Assembly: GCA_022838965.1 (NCBI GenBank)
Contig: JALHDK010000121.1
Coordinates: 1-9,704, forward strand
Reading direction: 5' to 3'
Source: Actinomycetales bacterium
Lineage (GTDB): Bacteria > Actinomycetota > Actinomycetes > Actinomycetales > Actinomycetaceae
DNA: 9,704 nucleotides
Position numbers and translations under genes: made by a program. Shown here piece after piece: positions 1 through 6,391 of the stretch. Within the stretch, counting starts at the first letter, position 1; each line of letters opens with the position of its first letter. The notes under the pieces were generated by a model that was not told where the DNA came from, did no database searches, and worked only from the letters and a program-made list of their open reading frames with translations.

Positions 1-1
1 G

Positions 2-76
2 ATCGAGATCGAGGACGCGTACTACGCTGACCTCGAATCAGGCCTCCCGGCGACCGCCGGACAGGGAAACCGATAG
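2..76 (+). other. Possible 3' end of an upstream reading frame
   Basis: Frame 2 is open from the left edge to a TAG at 74-76. It reads as a protein-like acidic stretch (IEIEDAYYADLESG then LPATAGQGNR). Frame 3, which encodes the surface protein downstream, translates the same bases as an arginine-rich stretch that looks like an out-of-frame shadow. Either a separate gene ends here, or the surface-protein gene changes frame near base 75. I cannot recognise a family from 24 residues. It is listed only because it bears on where the next gene starts. Confidence 0.25.
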
Positions 77-1556
77 GAACGAAACCCAGGCCGATTCAGC
101 CAACGGCACCACGTGGAACTGCGTGAATGCGACCGGATCCCCCGTGACCGTGACCAACAACCAGGTGACTCTCGGGACCGCCGCGGATGTCGCGTGTACC
201 ATCACCAACACAGCGGTCGCGGCCAAGGTCACCCCGGGAAGCTCCGCTCCGACGGCGGTCTACCGGTACTGGGGGGCCACGCCCAGGGACTGGGTCACCA
301 TCCCGCAGCATGGCGACTTCAAGACCGTGCCCAGCGGCTACGGCAGCCAGACAGGCCCCCAGTACTATGTCCCGCTCATCTCCTCGAATGCCGGCGACAT
401 GGTTGCCATCTACCGGGTGTGGAGTGCCACCAATGGCGACTGGGCAGACATCCGCGACGGGCAGACGCTCTCCGGTTACGGGACGCCCAGGTTCCAGCAC
501 TATCTGTACACGGCCTCGGGCACCAACCGCGTCGCGGTGTACCGCTGGTGGCACCCGGGTGACAGGGACTGGATCACCGTGAGCGCCAATGAGTACTCCG
601 ATGCGACGCTGCAAGGTTGGGGATACACGAGCAAGACGCTCCTGGGGTACGCACATGCCACCCGCAGTTCGTTCACGGGCTACTTCACGCTCGGCGCGCC
701 ACAAGCCAGTGTCGTGAGCAGTTCGTACGCTCCAGGTGAATACCCGCACACGATGAGCGTGCTCGATGTCAACCCTGCCCGGTCCAGCGCAATCAACGCC
801 GGCTACCGCTATCTCGGGTATTTCGGCCACAACAACTGCGGCGGAATCAACATTGCGCGCTCCAATGATCTCGATGCCGCCTCGTGGTTTGTTGGCGGAG
901 CCCAACCGTCGTTCCCCACCGACGATCCCTGCCGCTGGGCTTTCGGCGCGATCGCGGACGGGTCTGCCGTGGCAATGGTCGTGAACGAGGAGTGGGACAC
1001 GACGATCACACTGCAGATGTCCCAGGATGGCCTCTCCGGCACGCGGTTCGGTCCGTCGACGGTGCTGGTGGAAGCCGAGGGCGCCACCGGAACCGGCAAC
1101 CCCACCATCTTCCGCGACCCAACCACCAACCGGTACTACCTGTACTTCTACCGCGTCGTGCAGGGAACCGAGTACCTCTATGAGATCCGCGTCAAGTCGG
1201 CCACCACACTGGCCGGCCTGATCGGAACTGGCAGGTTCGACCTTGGAACGCGTGTCGCGTTGTCCCGCAACGTCCTCGCCGCGCCGTCCGTCATGTACGT
1301 CAACGGCATCTACTACCTCGCCACGGAGACCAAGGAGAGCGGTGTGTGGATGACACGCATCCTCACCGGCACCTCCCCCACAGGGCCGTTCTATGAGATT
1401 CCCGGCAATCCGCAGTACGGGGACGGCGCTGCCTGCGTCTTCCAGCACCAGTTCGGCAACGACCTGCACAGCTGGTACTGCAAGCAGACCCGCCCTGGTG
1501 ACGAGAGCGCCTGGCGACTCGACCATGTGAAGGGAAACCTGCTGAGTCCCAACTGA
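3..1556 (+). CDS. Secreted surface protein: Ig-like end, three lectin-like repeats, five-bladed-propeller glycosidase-like domain (5' partial)
   Basis: The reading frame is open from the left edge and ends at TGA 1554-1556. Its first possible start, GTG 123, lies inside a domain, so the true start is probably off the window. Bases 96-215 encode the end of an Ig/pilin-like domain (TTWNC paired with ACTITNT) common in actinobacterial surface proteins. Bases 252-656 hold three related units, each opening with VYRYW, IYRVW or VYRWW, then an RDW/GDW motif and a GYG or GWGY turn, resembling DUF5648-like lectin repeats. From about 660 to the end the protein looks like a GH43/GH32-type five-bladed propeller: YLGYFGHNN, NPTIFRDPTTNRYYLYFYR, and APSVMYVNGIYYLATE followed by SPTGPF. 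Four cysteines in this part (NNCGG, DPCRW, AACVF, WYCKQ) fit an exported, disulfide-bonded protein. There is no LPXTG sorting signal at the C-terminus (KGNLLSPN). I infer carbohydrate binding or processing at the cell surface. Catalytic residues cannot be assigned by eye. A possible frame break lies at 70-85. Confidence 0.75.
   Translation, partial: SRSRTRTTLTSNQASRRPPDRETDRNETQADSANGTTWNCVNATGSPVTVTNNQVTLGTAADVACTITNTAVAAKVTPGSSAPTAVYRYWGATPRDWVTIPQHGDFKTVPSGYGSQTGPQYYVPLISSNAGDMVAIYRVWSATNGDWADIRDGQTLSGYGTPRFQHYLYTASGTNRVAVYRWWHPGDRDWITVSANEYSDATLQGWGYTSKTLLGYAHATRSSFTGYFTLGAPQASVVSSSYAPGEYPHTMSVLDVNPARSSAINAGYRYLGYFGHNNCGGINIARSNDLDAASWFVGGAQPSFPTDDPCRWAFGAIADGSAVAMVVNEEWDTTITLQMSQDGLSGTRFGPSTVLVEAEGATGTGNPTIFRDPTTNRYYLYFYRVVQGTEYLYEIRVKSATTLAGLIGTGRFDLGTRVALSRNVLAAPSVMYVNGIYYLATETKESGVWMTRILTGTSPTGPFYEIPGNPQYGDGAACVFQHQFGNDLHSWYCKQTRPGDESAWRLDHVKGNLLSPN
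252..656 (+). repeat. Three tandem lectin-like repeats within the surface protein
   Basis: Three units of about 39-45 residues start near bases 252, 399 and 531. Shared features are a YR-x-W opening, an RDW or GDW pair about seven residues later, a glycine/aromatic turn (SGYG, SGYG, GWGY) and a closing YY/HY/GY segment. The units have diverged, so this is protein-level repetition and not a recent DNA duplication. Family knowledge: such repeats (DUF5648 and relatives) are thought to form a beta-trefoil-like or propeller lectin module. A carbohydrate-binding role is inferred. Confidence 0.6.
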
Positions 1557-1591
1557 GATACCGTGCTGTCGGGAGCAAGCGGTCAAACACC

Positions 1592-1597
1592 GAGGAG
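1592..1597 (+). promoter_or_regulatory. Ribosome binding site of the GerMN lipoprotein gene
   Basis: GAGGAG ends six bases before ATG 1604 and fixes that start. This makes the N-terminal region before the hydrophobic signal unusually long (about 32 residues). Confidence 0.75.
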
Positions 1598-1603
1598 CAC
1601 ACC

Positions 1604-2563
1604 ATGACAGCTGATCACAGCAGCACCGGCTCGCCCAGCCCGGCCACCGCCACCACCGGGGCCGGCCGGGCGGGCGCCGGAATCTCCAGTGGTTTCCTGC
1701 GCCGGTCGTCCCTCTTGGCCCTGTCGCTGACGATTGCGCTGGTGTCGGGTTGCGCCGGCGGAGGAACGTCCCCCACCACGACGACGCCACCCACCGAGAG
1801 CTCGGCGGAGCCCTCGCAGGAGCCCACCTCTGAGCCGACCACGGAGCCCACCGGAGAGACCGAGTGGACGACCGCGTACTTCATGGTTGACACGAGGGCG
1901 GGCCTGCGACTCGCCAGGGAACGACAGGACCTCGGCGCGACGGGCGTGGAGAAGGCGCTGGACGCGATGATCGCCGGTCCCGTGGACCCCGACTACATCA
2001 CACCCTGGAATCCTTTGACAGAGGTTCTCGCCGTCAGTCAGGACGACGATCTCATCACCGTTGACCTCTCGGACGACGCACGGACAGCGGACATCGGGTC
2101 GGAAGGCGCTGCCCTGATGATTCAGCAGCTGGTCTGGACCGTCACCGAGGCTGTCGGAGATCCGGCGGCTGCGGTCCAGCTCCTCATCGAGGGCGAGCCC
2201 GCGGGTGAGCTCTGGGGGGCAGTCGTGTGGGACTCCCCGGAGACACGGGCCGAAGCGATGAGCGTGCGCGTTCTCGTCCAACTTGACGTGCCCGCTGAGA
2301 ACGAGGTCCTCACGAGCCCGATCACCATCTCGGGGGAGGCAGCCGCATTTGAAGCGACCGTACCGTGGACTATCCGAGACTCCGATGGTGCCGATGTGGC
2401 CTCAGGTTTCGCCATGACGACCGAGGGCCAGACGTTCGCTCCGTTCACCTTCGACGTGGAACTCCCGCCCGGCGAGTACACAGTCACCATCACCGAGGAC
2501 GATCCTTCAGGTGGTCAGGGCGGCACCCCCATGTCGGACACTCGAACCTTCCTGGTGCAGTGA
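1604..2563 (+). CDS. GerMN and Gmad2 domain lipoprotein
   Basis: This 319-residue protein is predicted to be exported and lipid-anchored. A pair of arginines at 33-34 precedes a hydrophobic stretch (LLALSLTIALVSG), and the lipobox cysteine is Cys50 (LVSG-C). A Pro/Thr/Ser/Glu-rich linker follows at residues 55-86 with EPT-type repeats. Residues of roughly 88-205 match a GerMN domain (TAYFMVD start, AMIAGP, LITVDLS, AALMIQQLVWTVT, VQLLIEG). Residues of roughly 220-319 match a Gmad2 Ig-like domain (V-L-V-Q-L-D-V-P start, SPITISGEA, PPGEYTVTI, TRTFLVQ end). GerMN and Gmad2 were named from spore germination proteins but are widespread in non-sporulating actinomycetes as envelope lipoproteins (LpqB-like and others). 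The substrate is unknown. The arginine pair raises the possibility of Tat export, but the motif is imperfect. The gene follows the surface protein by 47 bases on the same strand and may be co-transcribed with it. Confidence 0.92.
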   Translation: MTADHSSTGSPSPATATTGAGRAGAGISSGFLRRSSLLALSLTIALVSGCAGGGTSPTTTTPPTESSAEPSQEPTSEPTTEPTGETEWTTAYFMVDTRAGLRLARERQDLGATGVEKALDAMIAGPVDPDYITPWNPLTEVLAVSQDDDLITVDLSDDARTADIGSEGAALMIQQLVWTVTEAVGDPAAAVQLLIEGEPAGELWGAVVWDSPETRAEAMSVRVLVQLDVPAENEVLTSPITISGEAAAFEATVPWTIRDSDGADVASGFAMTTEGQTFAPFTFDVELPPGEYTVTITEDDPSGGQGGTPMSDTRTFLVQ

Positions 2564-2601
2564 CGCCTTCCCGCCCCACCCGGGATCCCCGGCTCAGGCG
2601 T
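2563..2601. terminator. Weak bidirectional terminator candidate between convergent genes
   Basis: An inverted repeat ACGCCT (2563-2568) / AGGCGT (2596-2601) spans the 30-base gap between the convergent lipoprotein and ferritin-like genes and includes the stop codons of both. The loop contains the palindrome GGGATCCC. There is no T-tract, so this is only a candidate structure. Confidence 0.25.
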
Positions 2602-3202
2602 TGAGCCCCAGCCGCTGCAACCGGCGGGAATGCTCCGCCTGAAGCTCTCCGATCAGGCGGCTGGCGCCGTCGCCAGCCGCCCGCGACGCCGCGAGTTCGC
2701 CCAGTGCGGGGTGCGCCTGGAACACCCGCTGGACCAGCGTCAACGCCTCGCCCGCCACTCGCCGTCCCCACAGACCTAGCCGGGAGGCGAGCTGGGGCTC
2801 GCCGGCGAGGACCGGGGTGAGGATCGCGGCAACGAAGTCGTCATGCCCGGACTTGCCCAGGCAGGCGTCGATCGCATCCCGCAGGTCGGCGGGAAGTCCA
2901 TCGGCGAGGAGCCGCAGCAGATCCTGCAGCATGTTGTATCCCACGTAGCTCCTCACCAGGCGCTCCCACCAGTCCCGGGGAACCGCGCGCAGCATGAAGT
3001 CGTTGAGAATGTCGCGGTAGCCCACCATGAGAGCGTCGAAGTCCCCGCCCCGATCGGCGACCAGGTGCTCGACGTAGTCGATCTCCGCCAGTTCACCCGC
3101 CGCCCCACCCATCTTGGGGCGCTTCCCCCGGTCGCGGTCTCCGCCGCACCCAAACACCACGATCAGCTTGCCCCGCGTGAGCGCCCGGGCGGCTTCCAGC
3201 AC
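2594..3202 (-). CDS. Ferritin-like fold protein with N-terminus replaced by a MurE fragment (chimeric, possibly a broken gene)
   Basis: From about residue 40 the 202-residue frame matches the actinobacterial ferritin-like fold family often encoded beside a DEAD-box helicase. Visible features are [14 protein letters not shown] (75-88), the KSGHDDFV region (117-124, conserved-type His120), [20 protein letters not shown] (141-160) and the end [14 protein letters not shown]. Family members are usually somewhat longer, with a further N-terminal helical region. Here residues 1-36 are instead a MurE peptide ([20 protein letters not shown]). The only in-frame start is GTG 3202, preceded two codons earlier by TGA and with no ribosome binding site. 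An ATG at 3209 behind a good -10 box is in another frame and would give a dead 38-residue peptide. The family is related to MiaE-type di-iron proteins, but its exact function is unsettled. With the N-terminal metal-ligand helix missing or altered, activity is doubtful. Confidence 0.7.
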   Translation of the reverse strand: MLEAARALTRGKLIVVFGCGGDRDRGKRPKMGGAAGELAEIDYVEHLVADRGGDFDALMVGYRDILNDFMLRAVPRDWWERLVRSYVGYNMLQDLLRLLADGLPADLRDAIDACLGKSGHDDFVAAILTPVLAGEPQLASRLGLWGRRVAGEALTLVQRVFQAHPALGELAASRAAGDGASRLIGELQAEHSRRLQRLGLNA

Positions 3203-3205
3203 CGG
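3090..3205 (-). pseudogene. murE coding fragment fused to the ferritin-like gene
   Basis: About 38 codons read [12 protein letters not shown], then [20 protein letters not shown], then about AAGELAE. This is the C-terminal-domain segment of UDP-N-acetylmuramoyl-tripeptide synthetase (MurE), whose hallmark is [16 protein letters not shown] just before the VVTDDNPR motif. The downstream TDDNPR motif and the upstream FVDYAHTPDAL motif are both absent. The residues after the fragment are ferritin-like in the same frame. No other cell-wall gene lies in the window. The right junction is blurred because AAGELAE could belong to either parent. Confidence 0.75.
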
Positions 3206-3216
3206 TCATGGGCCCC

Positions 3217-3222
3217 ACCCTA
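3217..3222 (-). promoter_or_regulatory. Candidate -10 box of the ferritin-like gene
   Basis: TAGGGT on the minus strand lies seven bases before ATG 3209. That is the spacing of a leaderless actinobacterial gene, so the ATG is probably the ancestral start. It no longer reads into the ferritin-like frame. No convincing -35 element is visible. Confidence 0.4.
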
Positions 3223-3275
3223 GTGGCTCGGCGGGACGGCCGAAGGCCGGACGCGCACCAGCGTCGTCTGGCGGG

Positions 3276-3281
3276 TACGAT
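3276..3281 (+). promoter_or_regulatory. Candidate -10 box of the DEAD-box helicase gene
   Basis: TACGAT matches the TAnnnT consensus and faces the helicase. Transcription starting about seven bases later would leave a leader of roughly 120 bases before GTG 3407. No clear -35 element is seen. Confidence 0.35.
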
Positions 3282-3323
3282 GGGACAACACATGGGCTGC
3301 CCGGTCGTACGACAGGCAGATTC

Positions 3324-3338
3324 GCACCCCGGGGGTGC
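3324..3338 (+). other. Inverted repeat in the helicase leader
   Basis: GCACCCC-G-GGGGTGC is a perfect seven-base inverted repeat with one central base. In RNA it could fold as a five-pair stem with a five-base loop. It lies about 70 bases before the helicase start, in the predicted untranslated leader. A role in expression control is inference only. Confidence 0.4.
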
Positions 3339-3406
3339 AGGTTCATTCCACGATCGGCTGCCTCTTCCCGCGCATCAGCCGCACCCCGATCGAAGGTGGT
3401 TCCCTC

Positions 3407-4855
3407 GTGACCATTCATGTCCAACCGACCGGCGTTATCGCCCGGGCGTCCACAGGTCCCGCGGAGGAACCGCAGAGCATGGCCGTTCCCGGCGTCCACT
3501 TCTCCGATTTCGACCTGCGTGACGAGATCGTCGATTCACTGCGGGACCTGGGCATCACCCGGCCCTTCCCGATCCAGGCCATGACCCTGCCCGTCGCGAT
3601 CGCCGACCGTGACATCATCGGTCAGGCCAAGACCGGCACCGGCAAGACCCTCGGCTTCGGGCTCCCCCTGCTCAACAGGGTGATCGCCCCGGGCGAGGAG
3701 GGCTGGGAGAAGCTGCACGGCGCCGGCAGGCCCCAGGCGCTCGTCGTCGTCCCTACGCGGGAACTCGCGCTGCAGGTCGCGGGCGACCTCGAGGCCGCCT
3801 CCCGGCGCCGCAACCTCCGCATCGTCAAGGTGTTCGGCGGCCGTGCCTACGAGCCGCAGATCGAGGCGCTGAAGGCGGGAGCCGAGGTCGTGGTCGGGAC
3901 TCCGGGCCGCATGATCGACCTCATCCGCCGCAGGGTTCTCGACCTGTCCCGGGTCCGAACCGTGGTTCTCGACGAGGCGGACGAGATGCTCGATCTCGGA
4001 TTCCTCCCCGATGTCGAGAAGCTCCTCGCCCGCACGCCGGGCACGCGTCACACGATGCTCTTCTCCGCCACCATGCCGGGGCCGGTGGTCGCGCTGGCTC
4101 GACGCTACATGAGCCAGCCGACCCACATCCGCGCGGCCGACCCCCACGACACCTCCAAGACCGTGGCCTCCGTGACCCAGGTGGTCTATCGGGCACACGC
4201 CCTCAACAAGATCGAGATGCTGGCCCGCATCCTCCAGGCCGAGGGCCGCGGTCTCACCATGGTGTTCGCCCGCACGAAGCGCACCGTGGCATCCGTGGCG
4301 GAGGAGCTGGCCGGCCGCGGCTTCGCCGTCGCCGCCATCCACGGCGACCTCGGTCAAGGTGCCCGCGAGCAGGCGCTGCGGGCCTTCCGGAACGGCAAGG
4401 TCGACGTGCTCGTGGCCACCGACGTCGCCGCACGCGGCATCGACGTCGACGACGTCACGCACGTCATCAACTACCAGTGCCCGGAGGACGAGAAGATCTA
4501 CCTGCACCGCGTGGGCCGGACCGGCCGCGCGGGCCACGCCGGCACGGCGGTCACCTTCGTCGACTGGGACGACACCCCCCGGTGGTCGCTCATCAACAAG
4601 GCCTTGGGCTTCGGCAACGCCGAGCCGGTGGAGACGTACCACACCTCCCCGCACCTCTTCAGCGACCTGGGCATCCCGGAGGGCGTCACGGGACGCCTCC
4701 CCCGCTCGGAGCGTGTCCGCGCCGGGCTCGCGGCGGAGGAGGTCGAGGATGTGGAGGGACAGCCACGCGGGCGGGCCCGCGGCCGCTCCCGCGGCGGTCC
4801 GGACGACGACGGACGGCGCCGTCGTCCCCGGCGTCGCACCTCCGAACCCGCCTAG
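3407..4855 (+). CDS. DEAD-box ATP-dependent RNA helicase
   Basis: This protein (482 residues from GTG 3407) unwinds RNA duplexes with ATP and likely acts in ribosome assembly or mRNA turnover in the cytoplasm. All core motifs are present: Q motif FPIQA (54-58), Walker A AKTGTGKT with Lys80, PTRELA, TPGR, DEAD at 189-192, SAT at 220-222, ATDVAARGID, and HRVGRTGR at 367-374. The C-terminal tail is short and basic (RGRARGRSRGG, RRRRPRRR), a usual RNA-binding extension of RhlE-like actinobacterial helicases. GTG 3407 is chosen because GAAGGTGG lies seven bases upstream; ATG 3479 (residue 25) is an alternative that would still keep the Q motif. The gene is divergent from the ferritin-like gene and convergent with marC, its TAG sharing bases CTAG with the marC stop. 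Which subfamily role it plays cannot be told from sequence alone. Confidence 0.96.
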   Translation: MTIHVQPTGVIARASTGPAEEPQSMAVPGVHFSDFDLRDEIVDSLRDLGITRPFPIQAMTLPVAIADRDIIGQAKTGTGKTLGFGLPLLNRVIAPGEEGWEKLHGAGRPQALVVVPTRELALQVAGDLEAASRRRNLRIVKVFGGRAYEPQIEALKAGAEVVVGTPGRMIDLIRRRVLDLSRVRTVVLDEADEMLDLGFLPDVEKLLARTPGTRHTMLFSATMPGPVVALARRYMSQPTHIRAADPHDTSKTVASVTQVVYRAHALNKIEMLARILQAEGRGLTMVFARTKRTVASVAEELAGRGFAVAAIHGDLGQGAREQALRAFRNGKVDVLVATDVAARGIDVDDVTHVINYQCPEDEKIYLHRVGRTGRAGHAGTAVTFVDWDDTPRWSLINKALGFGNAEPVETYHTSPHLFSDLGIPEGVTGRLPRSERVRAGLAAEEVEDVEGQPRGRARGRSRGGPDDDGRRRRPRRRTSEPA

Positions 4856-5478
4856 CGGCCCTCCAGGAAGGCGAACACAGCGTCCGCCATCAGCTGGACC
4901 GCAATCGCTGCCAGCAGAAGGCCCGCGATCCGGGTGAGCAGGGAGATCCCGCCCTCTCCGAGAATCCGGAAGAGCACGATCGAGTAGCGCATCGTCAGCC
5001 ACAGCACCACATGAATGGCGAGGATCGCGCTGAGGATGCTGACCCAGCCTGCCAGCGACGAGCCAGCCGTGCGGGCGGCGAGCATGACCGCCACGATCGC
5101 CCCGGGACCCGCGATCAGGGGTGTTCCCAGGGGGACGAGGGCGACGTTGACCTGCGTCCCGCCGGGCTTCGGCTCGGCCGACCGGCCGGTGAGCAGCTCC
5201 ATCGCCATCAGCAGGAGCAGCAGGCCTCCCGACATCTGCAACGCGGGCAGCGAGATGTGGAGGAAGTCCAGGATGATCTGCCCGAAGGCCACGAAGACGA
5301 GGATCACGCCGAGTGAGGTGGCCGTGGCCTGCACGGCGGCCCGGCGACGCTGCCGGGTGGTCATGGTCCCGGTCAGCGCCAGGAAGACCGGCAACAGACC
5401 GGGCGGGTCCATGATGACGAACAGCGTGAGGAACGTGGACAGGAAGAGGGTGACGTTGACGACCTCGTTCACGGCCAC
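4852..5478 (-). CDS. MarC family integral membrane protein
   Basis: A 208-residue protein of normal length for the MarC (UPF0056) family, with about six hydrophobic segments. The family signature is clear: FLTLFVIMDPPGLLPVFLAL near residues 16-35 and LGTPLIAGPGAI at 117-128, with a second half repeating the membrane topology. The early link of MarC to multiple antibiotic resistance was not upheld, and the transported substrate of the family is unknown. Translation is probably coupled to the upstream PHP gene: GTG 5478 overlaps its last codons, and GTG 5472 forms a GTGA overlap with its TGA. GGAGG lies four bases before the first and ten before the second, so 5472 (206 residues) is equally plausible. 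The stop overlaps the helicase stop by four bases, leaving no room for a terminator outside coding sequence. Confidence 0.95.
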   Translation of the reverse strand: MAVNEVVNVTLFLSTFLTLFVIMDPPGLLPVFLALTGTMTTRQRRRAAVQATATSLGVILVFVAFGQIILDFLHISLPALQMSGGLLLLLMAMELLTGRSAEPKPGGTQVNVALVPLGTPLIAGPGAIVAVMLAARTAGSSLAGWVSILSAILAIHVVLWLTMRYSIVLFRILGEGGISLLTRIAGLLLAAIAVQLMADAVFAFLEGR

Positions 5479-6311
5479 AGCACCTCCAGCGCGCCGCGGG
5501 CGACGATCTCGTCGAACACCGCCCGGGTGGTGAGGTTCTCGCCGAGGACATTGGCCTTCCCGCGGCCGTGGTAGTCGGAGGAACCCGTGACCAGCAGCCC
5601 GAGCTGGCTCGCCAGCGCCCGGGCGTGGTCCCGGTCCTGCGCCGTGTGGTCCCGGTGGTCCGCCTCGAGCCCGACCAGGCCATGACGGGCGAGATCCGCG
5701 ATGACGTCGTCGCCCACCACCCGGCCGCGGCGCGCCGCGAGCGGGTGCGCCATGACCGGCACGCCGCCCGCGGCGAGGATGACCTCCACGACCTCCCGCG
5801 GATGGGGGACCGCGAGATGGACGTAGTACGGGCCGGCGGAGTGCAGGGCCTGGTCGAACGCCCGGTCCCGGTTGGGGAACACCCCGGCGGCGACGAGGGC
5901 GTCCGCCATGTGCGGGCGTCCGACCGTGCTCAGGTCGCCCGCCTGCGCGACGACGTCATCCCAGGTGATGGGGAAATCCTCGGCCAAAGCCACCACCATG
6001 GCCTGGGCGCGCCGCATGCGGAGTGTCCGGGAACCCTCCATGAGTTCGGCGAGGTCGATGTCGGTCGGATCGTGCAGGTAGGACAACATGTGGACCGCGA
6101 TGTCATCCACCGAACACGAGATTTCGGCCCCCCGCAGCAGCGCCACGCCCGTGGCGGCGACGGCGTCGCTCGCCTCCTCCCACCCCCGCACCGTGTCGTG
6201 GTCGGTGAGCCCGACCACGTCGAGCCCCGCGGCGGCGGCACGCTCCAGCACCTCGGACGGCGTGTCGGTGCCGTCCGACGCGAGGGAGTGGGTGTGGGGG
6301 TCGATGCGCAC
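5469..6311 (-). CDS. PHP domain phosphoesterase (YciV/TrpH, 3',5'-nucleoside bisphosphate phosphatase type)
   Basis: The 280-residue protein is a stand-alone PHP domain of the usual length. Metal-binding residues typical of the family are visible: His6 and His8 (DPHTHS), Asp13, Asp37-His38-Asp39 (LTDHDT), Glu63 (GAEIS), His74, His134 (GRPHMA), His189 (MAHP), and Asp246/His248 (SSDYHG). Characterised members of this subgroup hydrolyse 3',5'-bisphosphonucleotides such as pAp and can degrade short RNA from the 5' end. That activity is inferred here from family likeness. Start GTG 6311 has no ribosome binding site but follows a TAGGCT box by six bases, as in leaderless genes. It is first in an operon with marC and divergent from the aminopeptidase gene, with 80 bases between the two starts. 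Confidence 0.94.
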   Translation of the reverse strand: MRIDPHTHSLASDGTDTPSEVLERAAAAGLDVVGLTDHDTVRGWEEASDAVAATGVALLRGAEISCSVDDIAVHMLSYLHDPTDIDLAELMEGSRTLRMRRAQAMVVALAEDFPITWDDVVAQAGDLSTVGRPHMADALVAAGVFPNRDRAFDQALHSAGPYYVHLAVPHPREVVEVILAAGGVPVMAHPLAARRGRVVGDDVIADLARHGLVGLEADHRDHTAQDRDHARALASQLGLLVTGSSDYHGRGKANVLGENLTTRAVFDEIVARGALEVLWP

Positions 6312-6317
6312 GTCGTC

Positions 6318-6323
6318 AGCCTA
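6318..6323 (-). promoter_or_regulatory. Leaderless-type -10 box of the PHP-marC operon
   Basis: TAGGCT on the minus strand is followed by six bases and then GTG 6311, so transcription would begin at or next to the start codon. The lack of a Shine-Dalgarno sequence agrees. Confidence 0.5.
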
Positions 6324-6378
6324 CTGGCGGCGGGGGGCCTCGGAGCTGCCGCCGCCGGAGTGACGCCCGGCCCGCTGG

Positions 6379-6384
6379 TACCGT
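6379..6384 (+). promoter_or_regulatory. Leaderless-type -10 box of the aminopeptidase gene
   Basis: TACCGT is followed by seven bases and then ATG 6392, with no purine-rich ribosome binding site placed well for that ATG. The arrangement fits a leaderless transcript. No strong -35 element is visible. Confidence 0.5.
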
Positions 6385-6391
6385 CGGGGTC

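Noticed and set aside
1559..1564. TACCGT as a separate promoter for the GerMN lipoprotein gene
   Set aside because: It matches TAnnnT, but no -35 element is seen and the gene could simply be co-transcribed with the surface protein 47 bases upstream.
96..1790. A 564-residue minus-strand open frame opposite the surface protein and lipoprotein
   Set aside because: The plus strand has clear domains in both genes. The antisense frame has low-complexity composition typical of opposite-strand frames in GC-rich DNA and spans two genes and their gap.
1800..1860. Short imperfect DNA repeats around the GAGCCCACC/GAGCCGACC units
   Set aside because: They only encode the low-complexity Glu-Pro-Thr linker after the lipobox and are not a separate repeat element.
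3237..3249. Short hairpin CGGCC-GAA-GGCCG between the divergent genes
   Set aside because: Five-pair GC hairpins arise often by chance at this base composition, and no T-tract or protein-site pattern goes with it.
3292..3522. A possible upstream open frame from ATG 3292 overlapping the helicase start
   Set aside because: It has no ribosome binding site and its product is unlike a protein (rich in Arg, Pro and His). It matters only if the leader begins near 3288.
3536..5683. A 715-residue minus-strand open frame opposite the helicase and across marC and the PHP gene
   Set aside because: It runs through three unrelated, well-supported genes, and its product is rich in Arg, Gly, Asp and His with no recognisable motif.
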